64,000 nt of DNA from Leptolyngbyaceae cyanobacterium (GTDB taxonomy: Bacteria; Cyanobacteriota; Cyanobacteriia; Cyanobacteriales; Aerosakkonemataceae): contig DATNQN010000063.1 in assembly GCA_036703985.1 (NCBI GenBank), positions 47,306-111,305 of the forward strand, written 5' to 3'. Below are positions 18,562 through 27,469 of this stretch, in pieces. The stretch's first letter is position 1. Every line of letters begins with the position of its first letter. The translations under genes were made by a program, and so were the position numbers. Below the pieces are notes generated by a model. That model was given only the letters and a program-made list of their open reading frames with translations, did not search any database and had not been told where the DNA came from.

Positions 18562-19254
18562 TTAGTACGCCCCATTTTTGTCTAGAACAACTGCGATCGT
18601 TTTCCAAATCAAGTAAAAATCGTAGGCAATCGACCACTTATATTGGTAATCCAGATCCATCTTCACGATATCTTCAAAGTCTTTCACAGTCGATCGACCG
18701 TTCACCTGCCATTCACCAGTCATTCCCGGCTTGACTTTCAACCTCTGCCAGTGATGACCCTCATATTGGGCCACTTCATCCAAAGTAGGCGGACGAGTTC
18801 CCACCAAACTCATATCTCCCATCAATACATTCCAGAACTGCGGTAATTCATCTAAACTAGTACGGCGGAGAAACCGACCCACTTTAGTGATGCGAGGGTC
18901 ATTGTCATTTTTAAAGATATGACCATTTGCTTGATTGGCAACCAAATGTTTCAATCCATCCGCTCCCACCACCATCGAACGGAATTTCCAAATGCGGAAC
19001 TTGCGACCGTTTAAACCACAACGAACCTGACTGTAGAAAATTGGGCCGGGATTATCTAGTAAAGTCGCTAGCGCCACAGGAATAGTGACAACGGCTGTAA
19101 TTCCCAATCCGACGATCGCTCCCGCTATATCAGTCAAACGCTTGGCTTTACTTTTGACAGAAGTATGTACTGATTCTTTGGCGAAGCCAACATCGTATGA
19201 GCGATTTAAAGATGAATTAAGAGAAAGGGGACTAGTAAGGTCAGATGTAATCAT
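18562..19254 (-). CDS. Bacterial sugar transferase (polyprenyl-phosphate glycosyl-1-phosphate transferase)
   Basis: A 230-residue protein of the WcaJ/PglC-like family. One membrane helix at about 42-66 (IAGAIVGLGITAVVTIPVALA) is followed by PGPIFYSQVRCGLNG, FRIWKFRSM, KVGRFLRRTSLDELPQFWNV and KPGMTGEWQVNGRS, all family hallmarks. It would transfer a sugar phosphate to undecaprenyl phosphate as the first step of exopolysaccharide assembly. The frame opens with GTG at 19257 directly followed by ATG at 19254; the ATG is chosen. No other polysaccharide genes are adjacent. Confidence 0.92.
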   Translation of the reverse strand: MITSDLTSPLSLNSSLNRSYDVGFAKESVHTSVKSKAKRLTDIAGAIVGLGITAVVTIPVALATLLDNPGPIFYSQVRCGLNGRKFRIWKFRSMVVGADGLKHLVANQANGHIFKNDNDPRITKVGRFLRRTSLDELPQFWNVLMGDMSLVGTRPPTLDEVAQYEGHHWQRLKVKPGMTGEWQVNGRSTVKDFEDIVKMDLDYQYKWSIAYDFYLIWKTIAVVLDKNGAY

Positions 19255-19415
19255 CACAACTCGTTGTCAGCTTACAAGACAGGTATTGCTTTAAAGGCAA
19301 TATAACCTTGCTCCCATAAGAGAGAGAGGAGTGAAACCACTGACTTCATCGAATCTTTGAAGTAGCAACTGGGATTTTAAAGTTTTGGTATTTTTACCAA
19401 TCTAAAAGTTAGATT

Positions 19416-21413
19416 CTACCTCTCTTGGTGTAAAAAATAACTAGCATTGGAATTAGCTGCTGACCCTAACCAGTGCAAAGCGTAAGGTTCCTCTAACTTT
19501 TGCTGAGTACGAACTAAAACTTGACACAAATACCGATACAAGCGATCGGCAGAAATGGCATTTAGACAATAAGTTTGACCATCTTCTCGATCGAAAGGTT
19601 TGATTGCCGTAAGTGCCTGATAATTTAAATTTTGCCAAGACTCCTCACTCAGTAATCCTGCATCTAATTCAGAAGGAACAATGCCATCGGGAAGGTAGCT
19701 TTCCAACACGGCTAAAAGATTTGCAAAACACGCACGGGTGTTAATACCTTTACGTTCTAATAAATTCCTGATTTTTTCCACGGAAAGCGGTTCGTTTCCA
19801 CATACCCTCAGAACTTCCATCAGCAAAAAATAATCGCTATATTGCTGTCTAGTTCGATCGAACAATTCGGGATACATTGGTAAAACCGCCAATCCCATCG
19901 CCACCTTACCGACTTGAGCATCTGATTGGTAAATAATTTTAGCGTTAGGAAGTTTTTGTCGCAGCCAGTTAGACAAACTTGGTAACAAAGCAGTTCCACC
20001 AGTACAAATAGCTTGGGCGATTCCTTCTACTGGAATTCCCAATCGTGCTAACAAGGTGTTAAATTCCCGATTTAAACGTTGTACGAATGGTGTAATAACT
20101 CGGTTTTCTAAATCCTCTCGCCGCAATACCCAACGAAATTCACCTATATTTACAGTTAGGCTATCTTGATGGGGTAAATTTAATTTGACATACTCGGCAG
20201 ATGCTAAAAGATTTTCACCTAAAGGAGAACTATCTAACCATTGTTGTAAAGAGTAGCGCACGGGCAGATCGGGTTCTCCCGGTAAAGGAAACTCTAAATT
20301 AAAACTGGGTAATTGTTCGCGAGATTGCAGGAAAGAAAGAAATTCTTTATTAAGTAACAACTGGCAAATAATATCTTGGTTGAGATAAGCACCTGCATAA
20401 GGGAAACTACGGATCGTAAAGTCAGAATAATTTAAATTTTCGATGTTTTCCGGTACATCTACTAATGCAAGTTCACCGATCGTAGTTCCCGCATGGAAGA
20501 TCGTAGTAACACCTTGCCAGGGAAATGTTCGTTTGGTTAACACTTCCGTATTACCGATCGGTAGCTTTTCCTTTTCTTCCAAGTAGTGGGAATGTACTTC
20601 TGCTAAAAAAGTGGCGATCGATTCTTCTACAAAACAAATTTGCTCGGCATTTTTGACCAACTCGGATGTTAAAACGCTCTCCCGCAAATTAAAACGATAT
20701 GCTTCTGGCCAATGGCTCGGACAACTGATAATTACTCCCGCCAGATCGGATAACGCTCCATTTAATTTTTCTGGCGTCATACCAACTGCTTCGATTGTAT
20801 ATCCACCTTTTAAACTAAATAAACTTTCTAATTTCCCAGCGTTAATTTCCGAGGAAATATTTAAGTTAATTTGTGCCTCATCCGAATCAGCAACAGAATT
20901 TTCTATTTCAGTTTTAATGTCTAATTCTGCTGGTTGAATTGGCTTGAAAGTAGATAGAAATGTTTGGATTGCTTGCAGCATTTCCGAGAGAGTAACCTGT
21001 TGTTGAGAAGACAATTTGAAAACAGGTTGCCATTGGTTAGTTTCTTCGTCGTAGTAAGGAAGCGCAACTTTTAAGTATGGTTTTAAATTCCGCAGACAAG
21101 TTTCCCGATCGACCACAGCAGGTAAACGAAAAGTCGCAGTTGAATCAGTTTGTGCGGTCGATGACCAAGCGATCGGAAAAACCTGTTCTGTGGAGCGATC
21201 GAACAAAGCGGCAGAAATTCCCGTCGTTCCGAAATCAATTCCTAAATACCAGACAAGAGGCGGTAAGGGAGAAAGTGGAGGAAGGGGAGTACTGACAAAA
21301 TTTAAGCTTTTGCGGGTAACGGGAAAAGCATTATCCACTTCATTGGATTCTACTAACGATGGTTCTTGTGTAGTAGCTAGTTTTTTTTTTCTAATGCTTG
21401 GTCTTCTTCCCAA
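19416..21413 (-). CDS. Hsp70-like ATPase, start inside an A10 slippage site
   Basis: A protein of up to 665 residues with an actin/Hsp70 ATPase fold. YLGIDFGTTGISAALFD near residue 56 is phosphate loop 1, and AICTGGTALLPSLSNWL near 480 is the adenosine motif. The C-terminal substrate-binding half of DnaK is not recognisable. No ATG precedes the ATPase domain: the only in-frame candidates are TTG at 21413 and GTG at 21338, neither with a good Shine-Dalgarno. The frame overlaps the upstream gene by 37 bases across a run of ten A (coding strand), where a -1 shift would join the two proteins. It may therefore be made as a fusion, by independent weak initiation, or be split by a sequencing error. 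Confidence 0.8.
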   Translation of the reverse strand: MGRRPSIRKKKLATTQEPSLVESNEVDNAFPVTRKSLNFVSTPLPPLSPLPPLVWYLGIDFGTTGISAALFDRSTEQVFPIAWSSTAQTDSTATFRLPAVVDRETCLRNLKPYLKVALPYYDEETNQWQPVFKLSSQQQVTLSEMLQAIQTFLSTFKPIQPAELDIKTEIENSVADSDEAQINLNISSEINAGKLESLFSLKGGYTIEAVGMTPEKLNGALSDLAGVIISCPSHWPEAYRFNLRESVLTSELVKNAEQICFVEESIATFLAEVHSHYLEEKEKLPIGNTEVLTKRTFPWQGVTTIFHAGTTIGELALVDVPENIENLNYSDFTIRSFPYAGAYLNQDIICQLLLNKEFLSFLQSREQLPSFNLEFPLPGEPDLPVRYSLQQWLDSSPLGENLLASAEYVKLNLPHQDSLTVNIGEFRWVLRREDLENRVITPFVQRLNREFNTLLARLGIPVEGIAQAICTGGTALLPSLSNWLRQKLPNAKIIYQSDAQVGKVAMGLAVLPMYPELFDRTRQQYSDYFLLMEVLRVCGNEPLSVEKIRNLLERKGINTRACFANLLAVLESYLPDGIVPSELDAGLLSEESWQNLNYQALTAIKPFDREDGQTYCLNAISADRLYRYLCQVLVRTQQKLEEPYALHWLGSAANSNASYFLHQER

Positions 21414-22825
21414 ATCGAAGTTGGGGTCATTTTTTCCGCAGATTCGCCAAATAAATCGTCAAATTCCGCCAGAATATCTTCTGGAATCGTACACGGAATT
21501 TCCGTGCCACCAGTCATCGCAGTTTCTTCTAAATCGCGATTCACTACTAAATCTTCTTGATTTAGAGCGGATTCTCGGTCGCTTTCACTAGATTGGACGG
21601 CCAAATCGTTGTTTTGTAGCAAAATGTCGTTGGTTTCAGACACTTCTGTTAAATTAATTCCTTCTAAACTAGAAAGGTCTTCACTCAATCGATCTAGCAT
21701 ATTTTTCCCCAGCCAGAGGTCTACATTGGAATTATTCTGTCGCTCGGCAGCTGGTAGTAAGTCTTCATCTACTGATGCAGGGATAAAACTTTCCGTTACT
21801 TCACCAACAGAAGCATCAGTAGTTGGTACTAGTTCTTCCGTTACCGTTGCACCCTCAGCACGTTCCAATTGGGTATCTGCTGGCAAGGATTCATTTGCTA
21901 GCTCGTCAGAGGCAGATATAATCTCTAGTAAATCCGTCAGAGATGCGATCGTATCAGGAATTACTACATCTTCAATCTCATTAACTGAAAAGTTAGAGGT
22001 ATCTTCGATCGGAGACTTCGATGGAGACATTTCACTTTCATCTTCAAAGGTGAGATTCGATGCTGCTGTCTCATCATCTACCCCTAGATTTTCTTGACCC
22101 TCGCTTTCCTGATTTTCTAATATTTTTTCTGAGTCTTGCTCGTTTAAAAAGGCGATCTGGGGCGGCAATTCAGCACCAGCGTAAAGTAAGGGAATCTCTA
22201 AGTTCGTAACTGCCGTGAGGGAATCTGGCGATGTTACCTGACTAGAGGTGACTGATGGGTGTTCTTCATCGGAAACAATATTTTTTGGTTCGGGAATTTG
22301 AGAGCTAGTTTCTAGAGAAGACCGTTCTGATTCCCTGTTCGGTAGTTGTTTTTCTGCTTCGAACGAAGCCGCATACAGCTTTCGCTGTTGTTGTAACTGC
22401 TGAATTTCATCTAACAATGCTTGTCTTTTTTGCTGTAAAACTTCTAAATCTGCCTGATATTGCTGTCTTAAGTTTAAAAATGTGGCCTGTTCGTAGAAAT
22501 GTCGCAAGTAGCTCATTTCTTGCACCACTGCTTGCAAAATTTCTGGTGGCGTGTTTTGTTGGTTCTGCTCGGAGGCTAGTGGTTCAACCAAGTCAACAGG
22601 CTCAATTGGTAGAGAGGCTATGCGATCGATCAGTAGCGACCTTTGGGCCGTCGTCGCTAACTGTTCCTGTAGATTCTGGAGGTTACTACGTAATTTTTCT
22701 AGAAGTTGACGTTGTTGACCGACTTCGCCCAATTTTAACCAACCGAGGCGGGATTTCCTCGTGCTGTTAAGTGCTTCGTCAATCTCCGCAATCAATGCCT
22801 GAATTCGATCCGTCTGAAACGTCAC
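21377..22825 (-). CDS. Coiled-coil protein with long acidic linker, upstream of Hsp70-like ORF
   Basis: A 482-residue protein, GTG start. Residues 1-165 are helical coiled coil rich in Gln, Leu and Glu (for example LLDEIQQLQQQRKLYAA). Residues 170-470 are a long acidic, Ser/Thr/Glu/Asp-rich and probably disordered stretch. I do not recognise a family. It ends ALEKKN-stop directly after a run of ten A, in the -1 frame of which the Hsp70-like ORF is already open. If frameshifting occurs, the product is a coiled coil, flexible linker and Hsp70-type ATPase of about 1135 residues. Confidence 0.72.
   Translation of the reverse strand: MTFQTDRIQALIAEIDEALNSTRKSRLGWLKLGEVGQQRQLLEKLRSNLQNLQEQLATTAQRSLLIDRIASLPIEPVDLVEPLASEQNQQNTPPEILQAVVQEMSYLRHFYEQATFLNLRQQYQADLEVLQQKRQALLDEIQQLQQQRKLYAASFEAEKQLPNRESERSSLETSSQIPEPKNIVSDEEHPSVTSSQVTSPDSLTAVTNLEIPLLYAGAELPPQIAFLNEQDSEKILENQESEGQENLGVDDETAASNLTFEDESEMSPSKSPIEDTSNFSVNEIEDVVIPDTIASLTDLLEIISASDELANESLPADTQLERAEGATVTEELVPTTDASVGEVTESFIPASVDEDLLPAAERQNNSNVDLWLGKNMLDRLSEDLSSLEGINLTEVSETNDILLQNNDLAVQSSESDRESALNQEDLVVNRDLEETAMTGGTEIPCTIPEDILAEFDDLFGESAEKMTPTSIWEEDQALEKKN
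21378..21391 (-). promoter_or_regulatory. Candidate -1 frameshift / slippage heptamer A_AAA_AAC
   Basis: On the coding strand the end of the upstream gene reads TTA GAA AAA AAA AAC TAG. This contains A_AAA_AAC, a classical -1 slippery heptamer, in the correct phase, inside a run of ten A that could also allow polymerase slippage. After a -1 shift reading continues CTA GCT ACT into the Hsp70-like frame. A weak 6-bp stem (CTACTA/TAGTAG) follows 3 bases later. Confidence 0.5.
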
Positions 22826-23882
22826 GATGAAACCCCTGCCTAAAACTAAATCGGAAAATGAATCGGATGGCTATCATTCTAAGCTGGGACACTTACGCTA
22901 GGGTAGAATTCTCCCATTTAGGAAGTTATTTTTGCCAAACCCGTTTGACGCTGAGTATATTTTAATACTTATTACTTGAAGAGCAAAGGCTAATTTCGTT
23001 GAGATGGGGATACGCAATAAATCGATCGCGCTCCTCGATTGCTGACCTAAAAAACGATGGAAATGCCTACTTTTTCTGAATTCGGTATAGCTTGTCAAGG
23101 ATGGAAAGCAAATTAGTCGAAGGAAATCTACCTCTGTTGGTGTTATAGTATTAAAAGATACTCAATCTTTTTCTTTGTCTCCATTGGCGATCGTGTCAGC
23201 GCGATCGCTACTAGGGGGCAAACCAGAGCGCAACCAGAATCATCGTCACTGGCCGAGATTCACCACGGAAAACACCTACTTTGCCATCCTTCCATGCGAA
23301 AATCTTTCCAGATTCTTCTTTACCTCAAAGGAATAGAAGGGGGATACGGCTAGGTTAAGAGCGGTTTCCCACGCTCTGTCTCCTTGTTTATGAGGAAATC
23401 ATGAAGCTGATAATCACCTCTTGCTGCACAAAGTGTATGCTAAGAACAGCAATCGTAGAGCCTGCGATCGCAATTAACAGGTACTAGTTTTTGAAGGAGG
23501 TTATACCATACCCGCAAATCGGGATTCTTAAAATTTTAGGTGGCAACAAGATTTAACATCTCAAATGCGGTGTTTAACCATAAATCCCTAACTATATTAT
23601 TGAGAAAAGTCTACAGTGTAAGCGTTGCAGCCACATAAGAGCATCTGGCAATGCGCTGGCCGACCGATCGCCAAAGCGATTCGGAATTGCTAATCTCAAG
23701 TGTAATTGTTAGTCGCTCAGGGAACAGCTAGATCAACTAATCTCTTGTGATATATAAATTATGATTGTTCCTTCCTACTGGCATCTAAAATTTGTTGTAA
23801 CTCGATCGGCAAATTTCGCTCCAGTGGGCCACTGTTGATCTTAATAAATCTAAATCAATAGTGTTAATAACAGAATGGCCTC
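22826..23882. other. 1057-base divergent region with no clear gene
   Basis: The longest gene-free stretch in the window, between the coiled-coil gene (minus) and the Crp gene (plus). It contains GCGATCGC sites, a terminator-like hairpin AGAGCG/CGCTCT at 23358-23377 followed by a T-rich stretch, and a 28-codon ORF at 23401-23487 with a Shine-Dalgarno-like GAGG. GAAGGAGGTTATACC at about 23494 resembles a strong ribosome site but has no good start codon at the right distance. A long 5' leader or small RNAs are possible. Confidence 0.4.
23401..23487 (+). CDS. Possible 28-residue microprotein, unproven
   Basis: ATG at 23401 is preceded by TGAGGAAATC, with GAGG 6 bases before the start codon. The peptide opens MKLIITSCCTKCML, with three Cys in CCTKC, and ends at TAG 23485-23487. 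Overlapping it is an even shorter ATGAGGAAATCATGA unit in another frame. Base composition is no different from the surrounding non-coding DNA, and I know no family. Listed because it lies in an otherwise empty kilobase behind a good ribosome site; it may well be chance. Confidence 0.2.
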   Translation: MKLIITSCCTKCMLRTAIVEPAIAINRY

Positions 23883-24590
23883 ATGGAAGACTTAAAAACT
23901 CCTCGCGAACAGAATACCAATCTCAATTCACTGATCCGGTCTACTCCTTTTTTTTCGGGTTTACCAGACTCCACTGTGGAAAAAGCCACCGCCCATCTAG
24001 TTACCCGTACTCACCCATCAAATCAGGTGATCCTGCTGGAAAACGACTGGGGTAGTTCGGTGTACTTTATCTTGGAAGGTTGGGTGAAAATCCGCACCTA
24101 CAATTTGGATGGCAAAGAAGTCACCTTGAATATCTTAGGAAAAGGGGAAATTTTTGGAGAAATGGCGGCACTCGATGAAGTTCCCCGCTCCACAGACGTA
24201 ATTACTCTCGCTCCCACAGTTATCGGCAACCTGCCAGCCCAGGATTTTGTCAATTTAATTTACACCGAACCAATGGCAGGCGTTCGTCTAGCCCAATTAA
24301 TGGGGCGTCGCCTGCGTCAAGTTAACCGCCGACTTCGCTTGCGGGAATCGGATAGTATGTCGCGGGTGGCAGATACTATATTATTCTTGGCAGACGGGCA
24401 AGGAAAACGCACCTCAGAAGGAACTGAAATTCCCAATTTACCTCACCGGGAACTGAGCAGTCTGAGCGGACTAGCCAGGGAAACAGTAACTAGAGTACTG
24501 ACAAAACTGGAAAAGAAAGGACTAATCAAACGAGACCAAGACAGCCTTCGGATTCCCGATATCAATGCCCTAGAAAAGTTGATAATTTAA
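23883..24590 (+). CDS. Crp/Fnr family transcription regulator, SyCRP-like
   Basis: A 235-residue regulator. Residues about 20-130 form a cyclic-nucleotide-binding jelly roll (SSVYFILEGWVKIRTYNLDG, GKGEIFGEMAALDEVPRSTD). The PRST in the phosphate-binding cassette resembles the cAMP-binding RxS of true CRP. Residues about 160-225 form the winged helix, with recognition helix ELSSLSGLARETVTRVLTKL. It differs clearly from NtcA. The sequence looks like cyanobacterial SyCRP1-type cAMP receptors, which control motility and surface genes in Synechocystis; this closer assignment is from memory. A universal stress protein gene follows 82 bases downstream on the same strand. Confidence 0.88.
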   Translation: MEDLKTPREQNTNLNSLIRSTPFFSGLPDSTVEKATAHLVTRTHPSNQVILLENDWGSSVYFILEGWVKIRTYNLDGKEVTLNILGKGEIFGEMAALDEVPRSTDVITLAPTVIGNLPAQDFVNLIYTEPMAGVRLAQLMGRRLRQVNRRLRLRESDSMSRVADTILFLADGQGKRTSEGTEIPNLPHRELSSLSGLARETVTRVLTKLEKKGLIKRDQDSLRIPDINALEKLII

Positions 24591-24672
24591 CGGAATGCTA
24601 CAAAAACACACCTTAAGACCTCGATTAAGTTAGTTTGTAGGTGGGAAGAGTTTTGATAGTGAAGGGTTCTAT

Positions 24673-25173
24673 ATGGGTTTTCAGAAAATCCTGGTTGCTC
24701 TTGACAACTCGCCCGCCAGCAGGTTGATTTTTGAGCACGGTCTGGATCTGGCCAAAAGCAATCGTGCTATGCTGAGGCTTTTCCATTGTTTGAATAGTGA
24801 TGTTCTGGGTGAGTCAATGCAGGTAATCCCTGTAGAATTGGGTTTTTATCCAGAATATATGGCTTATAGTTATCAATCTAAACCTCAGCTGGCTAAAGAA
24901 CGTCTGGAGCAAGCCCACGCTGTTTTAAATAAATATTGCGAAATAGCCACCGAACAGGGAATAAAGGCAGACTTTGATTGTCAGATTGGTGAAGCTGCGC
25001 CCTCTGTCTGTCAAGCAGCAGAAAAATGGGGTGCCGATTTACTGGTAGTAGGTCGGCGGGGTCGTAGCGGATTGACAGAAGCTTTAATGGGTAGTGTCAG
25101 TAATTACGTACTGCATCACTCTCATTGTTCGGTTTTGGTGATTCAAGGAAAAAGTGAGGTAGTAAGCGGTTGA
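24673..25173 (+). CDS. Universal stress protein (UspA family)
   Basis: A 166-residue single Usp domain. It begins KILVALDNSPASRLIFEHGL, the family's first strand and helix, and contains DLLVVGRRGRSGLTEALMGS, which fits the ATP-binding pattern G-x2-G-x9-G-S. The ATP-binding type is therefore likely. It lies 82 bases after the Crp-type regulator on the same strand and could be co-transcribed. Downstream is a dense block of tandem repeats. Confidence 0.93.
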   Translation: MGFQKILVALDNSPASRLIFEHGLDLAKSNRAMLRLFHCLNSDVLGESMQVIPVELGFYPEYMAYSYQSKPQLAKERLEQAHAVLNKYCEIATEQGIKADFDCQIGEAAPSVCQAAEKWGADLLVVGRRGRSGLTEALMGSVSNYVLHHSHCSVLVIQGKSEVVSG

Positions 25174-25175
25174 GG

Positions 25176-25314
25176 GGATGGGAGGATGGGAGGATGGGGA
25201 GATGGGGAGATGGGAAGCAGGGGAGCAGGGGAGAAAAACAAAATAAGTTAATTTTTAGACTTCATCCTTCAGACTTCATCCTTCAGACTTCATCCTTCAG
25301 ACTTCATCCTTTTG
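25176..25314. repeat. Compound tandem repeat block
   Basis: Two repeat types lie side by side. From 25176 to 25232 there are GGGGAGAT/GGGAGGAT heptads and GGGGAGCA units. From about 25256 to 25314 a 14-base unit CAGACTTCATCCTT is repeated four times almost exactly. Both families recur elsewhere in the window between genes. Confidence 0.85.
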
Positions 25315-25376
25315 CAAAGAGCGATCGCACGCAGATATAAAAGGTAAATTAGATCTGCTGCTTTATTGGCATTTTC

Positions 25377-26081
25377 ATGAGTCAGTCTTTTGAAGAAAGC
25401 TCGGAGTCAGACGTAGATAAATCGGTCGATTCTGGTGCTTCTAGTCCTCAAATTCCCAAATCGCCAGCACCTTTAGTACTGGTGGAAACTGCCTTTTTAG
25501 CCAGTACTGCTAGTTTAATTTGGTTGGTCAACTATTACTTTCCCGTCGGTCCGTTACTGCGGATATTTTTTCCCGTACCGATCGCTTTAGTATATTTGCG
25601 ATGGGGTTCTCGCGCCGCGTGGATGGCAGCTTTCGTGTCTGGGTTGCTGCTATCAGTCTTGATGGGACCACCTCGCAGCATCCAGTTTTTTATCCCCTAT
25701 GGTTTACTAGGCGTACTGTTGGGCGCTTGTTGGCGACGCCGTACCAATTGGGGCGCGTCCATTAGTTTGGGTGCTTTATTGGGAACGATCGGATTTTTCT
25801 TTCGATTTTGGCTTTTGTCAATTTTGCTAGGGGAAGATGTTTGGGTTTACGCGATCACTCAAGTTACCCAGATGTTGGATTGGGTATTTTTAAGGTTGGG
25901 ATTATTAATCGAGCCTAGTTTAATCGTGGTTCAGGCGATCGCGATCGTCATGGTTTTGTTTAGTAACGTAGTTTACCTGTTTGTCGTTCATGTGGTCTCA
26001 TGGCTGTTGTTAGAGCGTTTGGGTAACCCCATTCCCGATCCTCCTCAGTGGGTACAAGTTTTGCTCGATTATGAAGATTGA
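25377..26081 (+). CDS. DUF2232 multi-pass membrane protein
   Basis: A 234-residue protein. About 25 Ser/Asp-rich N-terminal residues are followed by six or so hydrophobic helices (for example LVETAFLASTASLIWLV, FIPYGLLGVLLGACW, ALLGTIGFFFRFWLLSILL). The motif PLLRIFFPVPIALVYLRWG near 60 is typical of the DUF2232 family, which resembles energy-coupling (ECF-S-like) membrane components. It is followed by a CobT-like gene on the same strand, a pairing I associate with cyanobacteria. A link to cobamide or vitamin transport is possible but not shown. Confidence 0.82.
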   Translation: MSQSFEESSESDVDKSVDSGASSPQIPKSPAPLVLVETAFLASTASLIWLVNYYFPVGPLLRIFFPVPIALVYLRWGSRAAWMAAFVSGLLLSVLMGPPRSIQFFIPYGLLGVLLGACWRRRTNWGASISLGALLGTIGFFFRFWLLSILLGEDVWVYAITQVTQMLDWVFLRLGLLIEPSLIVVQAIAIVMVLFSNVVYLFVVHVVSWLLLERLGNPIPDPPQWVQVLLDYED

Positions 26082-26130
26082 TACCAACAGACATCCAAGA
26101 AACAAATTATCCAACACCAACCTTGGGAGA

Positions 26131-26235
26131 GTTGGGAGTAGGGGCTCTCGCATTCGGGCGACAATTTATGACTCAAACCCTATATTTTCTTTCCGAATGC
26201 TGATGCCTACGGCACGCTACGCGAACGCCCCTACA
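26131..26235. repeat. Dispersed element with GTAGGGGC...GCCCCTAC ends
   Basis: GTAGGGGCTCTCGCATTCGG at 26137-26156 pairs imperfectly with CCGAATGC...GCCCCTAC ending at 26234. The interior holds ATGCCTACGGCACGCTACGC, a sequence seen in many cyanobacterial genomes as a dispersed repeat. It sits between the DUF2232 and cobT-like genes, followed by AATTCTGAATTCTG and GACTCCT heptads that run up to the ATG of the next gene. Confidence 0.65.
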
Positions 26236-26285
26236 AAGGCTCGATCTCCTCAATTCTGAATTCTGAATTCTGACTCCTGACTCCT

Positions 26286-27443
26286 ATGATTGAAATTTAT
26301 ACCCAAGTGCCACGGGGTAAACAGTGGGTAGAGCAATATCGGGGTTGCCAACCAGTGTTTGCTTGCGTGTTGGGATTTACGGAAACAGGCTTGATTCCAG
26401 GTATTTCGGCGGCTGGTGCTACGCCAGCCGATCGCGAATTCACCGCCCTTGCCGATGCAGAATTTTTATATAATGGCCCAGATCCTCATCCCCGATATCC
26501 CTTACCACCGTTGCACGCGGGTGCATCGCCAGTACTGATTTCTCGTGCAGTCGTAGAAGCACTTTCACTACCACTTTATATATTTAATGCTGGTTTACCC
26601 CGCTCTCCCAACATCCCGGTCATTGATTTGGGCGGTCAACCTGCCAGATGTCTGACTACGGGAAATGCTTTAGAGTTGACAACGGTAGAGCATTTGTTCC
26701 AGCAGGGGTTGCTGTGGGGAGAAAAACTCGCCGCTCATCACCCTGGCAGCATAATTATGGTTGGGGAATGCGTGGTAGGGGGAACTACTACAGCACTTGC
26801 CGTATTAACTAGTTTGGGGATTGCGGCAACCGGAAAAGTCAATAGCAGTCATCCCAGTTGCAATCACCAACAAAAACGATCGGTAGTAGAAATTGGTTTG
26901 CAACGTTTATTAGAAAAAATTAAGGATAAACCGGGAAAGATGAATCTCCAACCGATTCATCCTTCCTCTTTCATCGTTTATCCCGATATTCATCCCATGC
27001 AAATAGTAGCTGCCGTAGGAGACCCCATGCAAATAGCGGTAGCTGGAATGGCAATCGCTGCTAGCCGCACCAGTGGCGTTATGTTGGCTGGCGGTACTCA
27101 AATGCTGGCTGTATATGCTTTGATTCAGGCTTTAAGTAAAGAATTTTCCTTAGCGTGGAAACCAGAACAAATTGCGATCGGAACGACTCGTTGGGTAGTA
27201 GAAGATTCCACGGGTGACACGGTTGGACTAGCGCAAATGGTTGGCTCAGTACCCTTAGTGGCGACAAAGCTGAGTTTTGCTACTTCTCGTTACGAAAAGC
27301 TGCAAGCCTATGAGCGAGGATACGTCAAAGAAGGCATGGGAGCGGGTGGTTGCGCGATCGCGGCACATCTTTACGCTGGCTGGAAGCAAACCAAACTTCT
27401 CCAAAAAATCGAGGCTTTGGTAGAGCAACACTACTCCCAGTAA
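26286..27443 (+). CDS. cobT: CobT-like nicotinate-nucleotide phosphoribosyltransferase (TIGR00303 type)
   Basis: A 385-residue protein of the CobT-like family used in the lower-ligand branch of cobamide synthesis. Recognisable parts are the N-terminal CVLGFTETGLIPGISAAGAT, PPLHAGASPVLISRAV, the glycine-rich VGECVVGGTTTALAVLTSLG, and AAVGDPMQIAVAGMAIAASR. Residues about 217-238 (KMNLQPIHPSSFIVYPDIHP) look foreign. They are encoded by TTCATCC/TTTATCC repeat DNA of the same kind found between genes here, inserted in frame immediately before the conserved AAVGDPMQ. Cyanobacteria make pseudocobalamin, so the true base acceptor may be adenine rather than dimethylbenzimidazole; this is inference. 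Confidence 0.82.
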   Translation: MIEIYTQVPRGKQWVEQYRGCQPVFACVLGFTETGLIPGISAAGATPADREFTALADAEFLYNGPDPHPRYPLPPLHAGASPVLISRAVVEALSLPLYIFNAGLPRSPNIPVIDLGGQPARCLTTGNALELTTVEHLFQQGLLWGEKLAAHHPGSIIMVGECVVGGTTTALAVLTSLGIAATGKVNSSHPSCNHQQKRSVVEIGLQRLLEKIKDKPGKMNLQPIHPSSFIVYPDIHPMQIVAAVGDPMQIAVAGMAIAASRTSGVMLAGGTQMLAVYALIQALSKEFSLAWKPEQIAIGTTRWVVEDSTGDTVGLAQMVGSVPLVATKLSFATSRYEKLQAYERGYVKEGMGAGGCAIAAHLYAGWKQTKLLQKIEALVEQHYSQ

Positions 27444-27469
27444 CCTGAAATTAGACTGCACGATCTTGA

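Noticed and set aside
23883..24590. NtcA as identity of the Crp-family protein
   Set aside because: The recognition helix and effector domain differ from NtcA; SyCRP-like is a better match.
25176..25314. CRISPR array
   Set aside because: Units of 7 and 14 bases with no unique spacers; these are simple tandem repeats.
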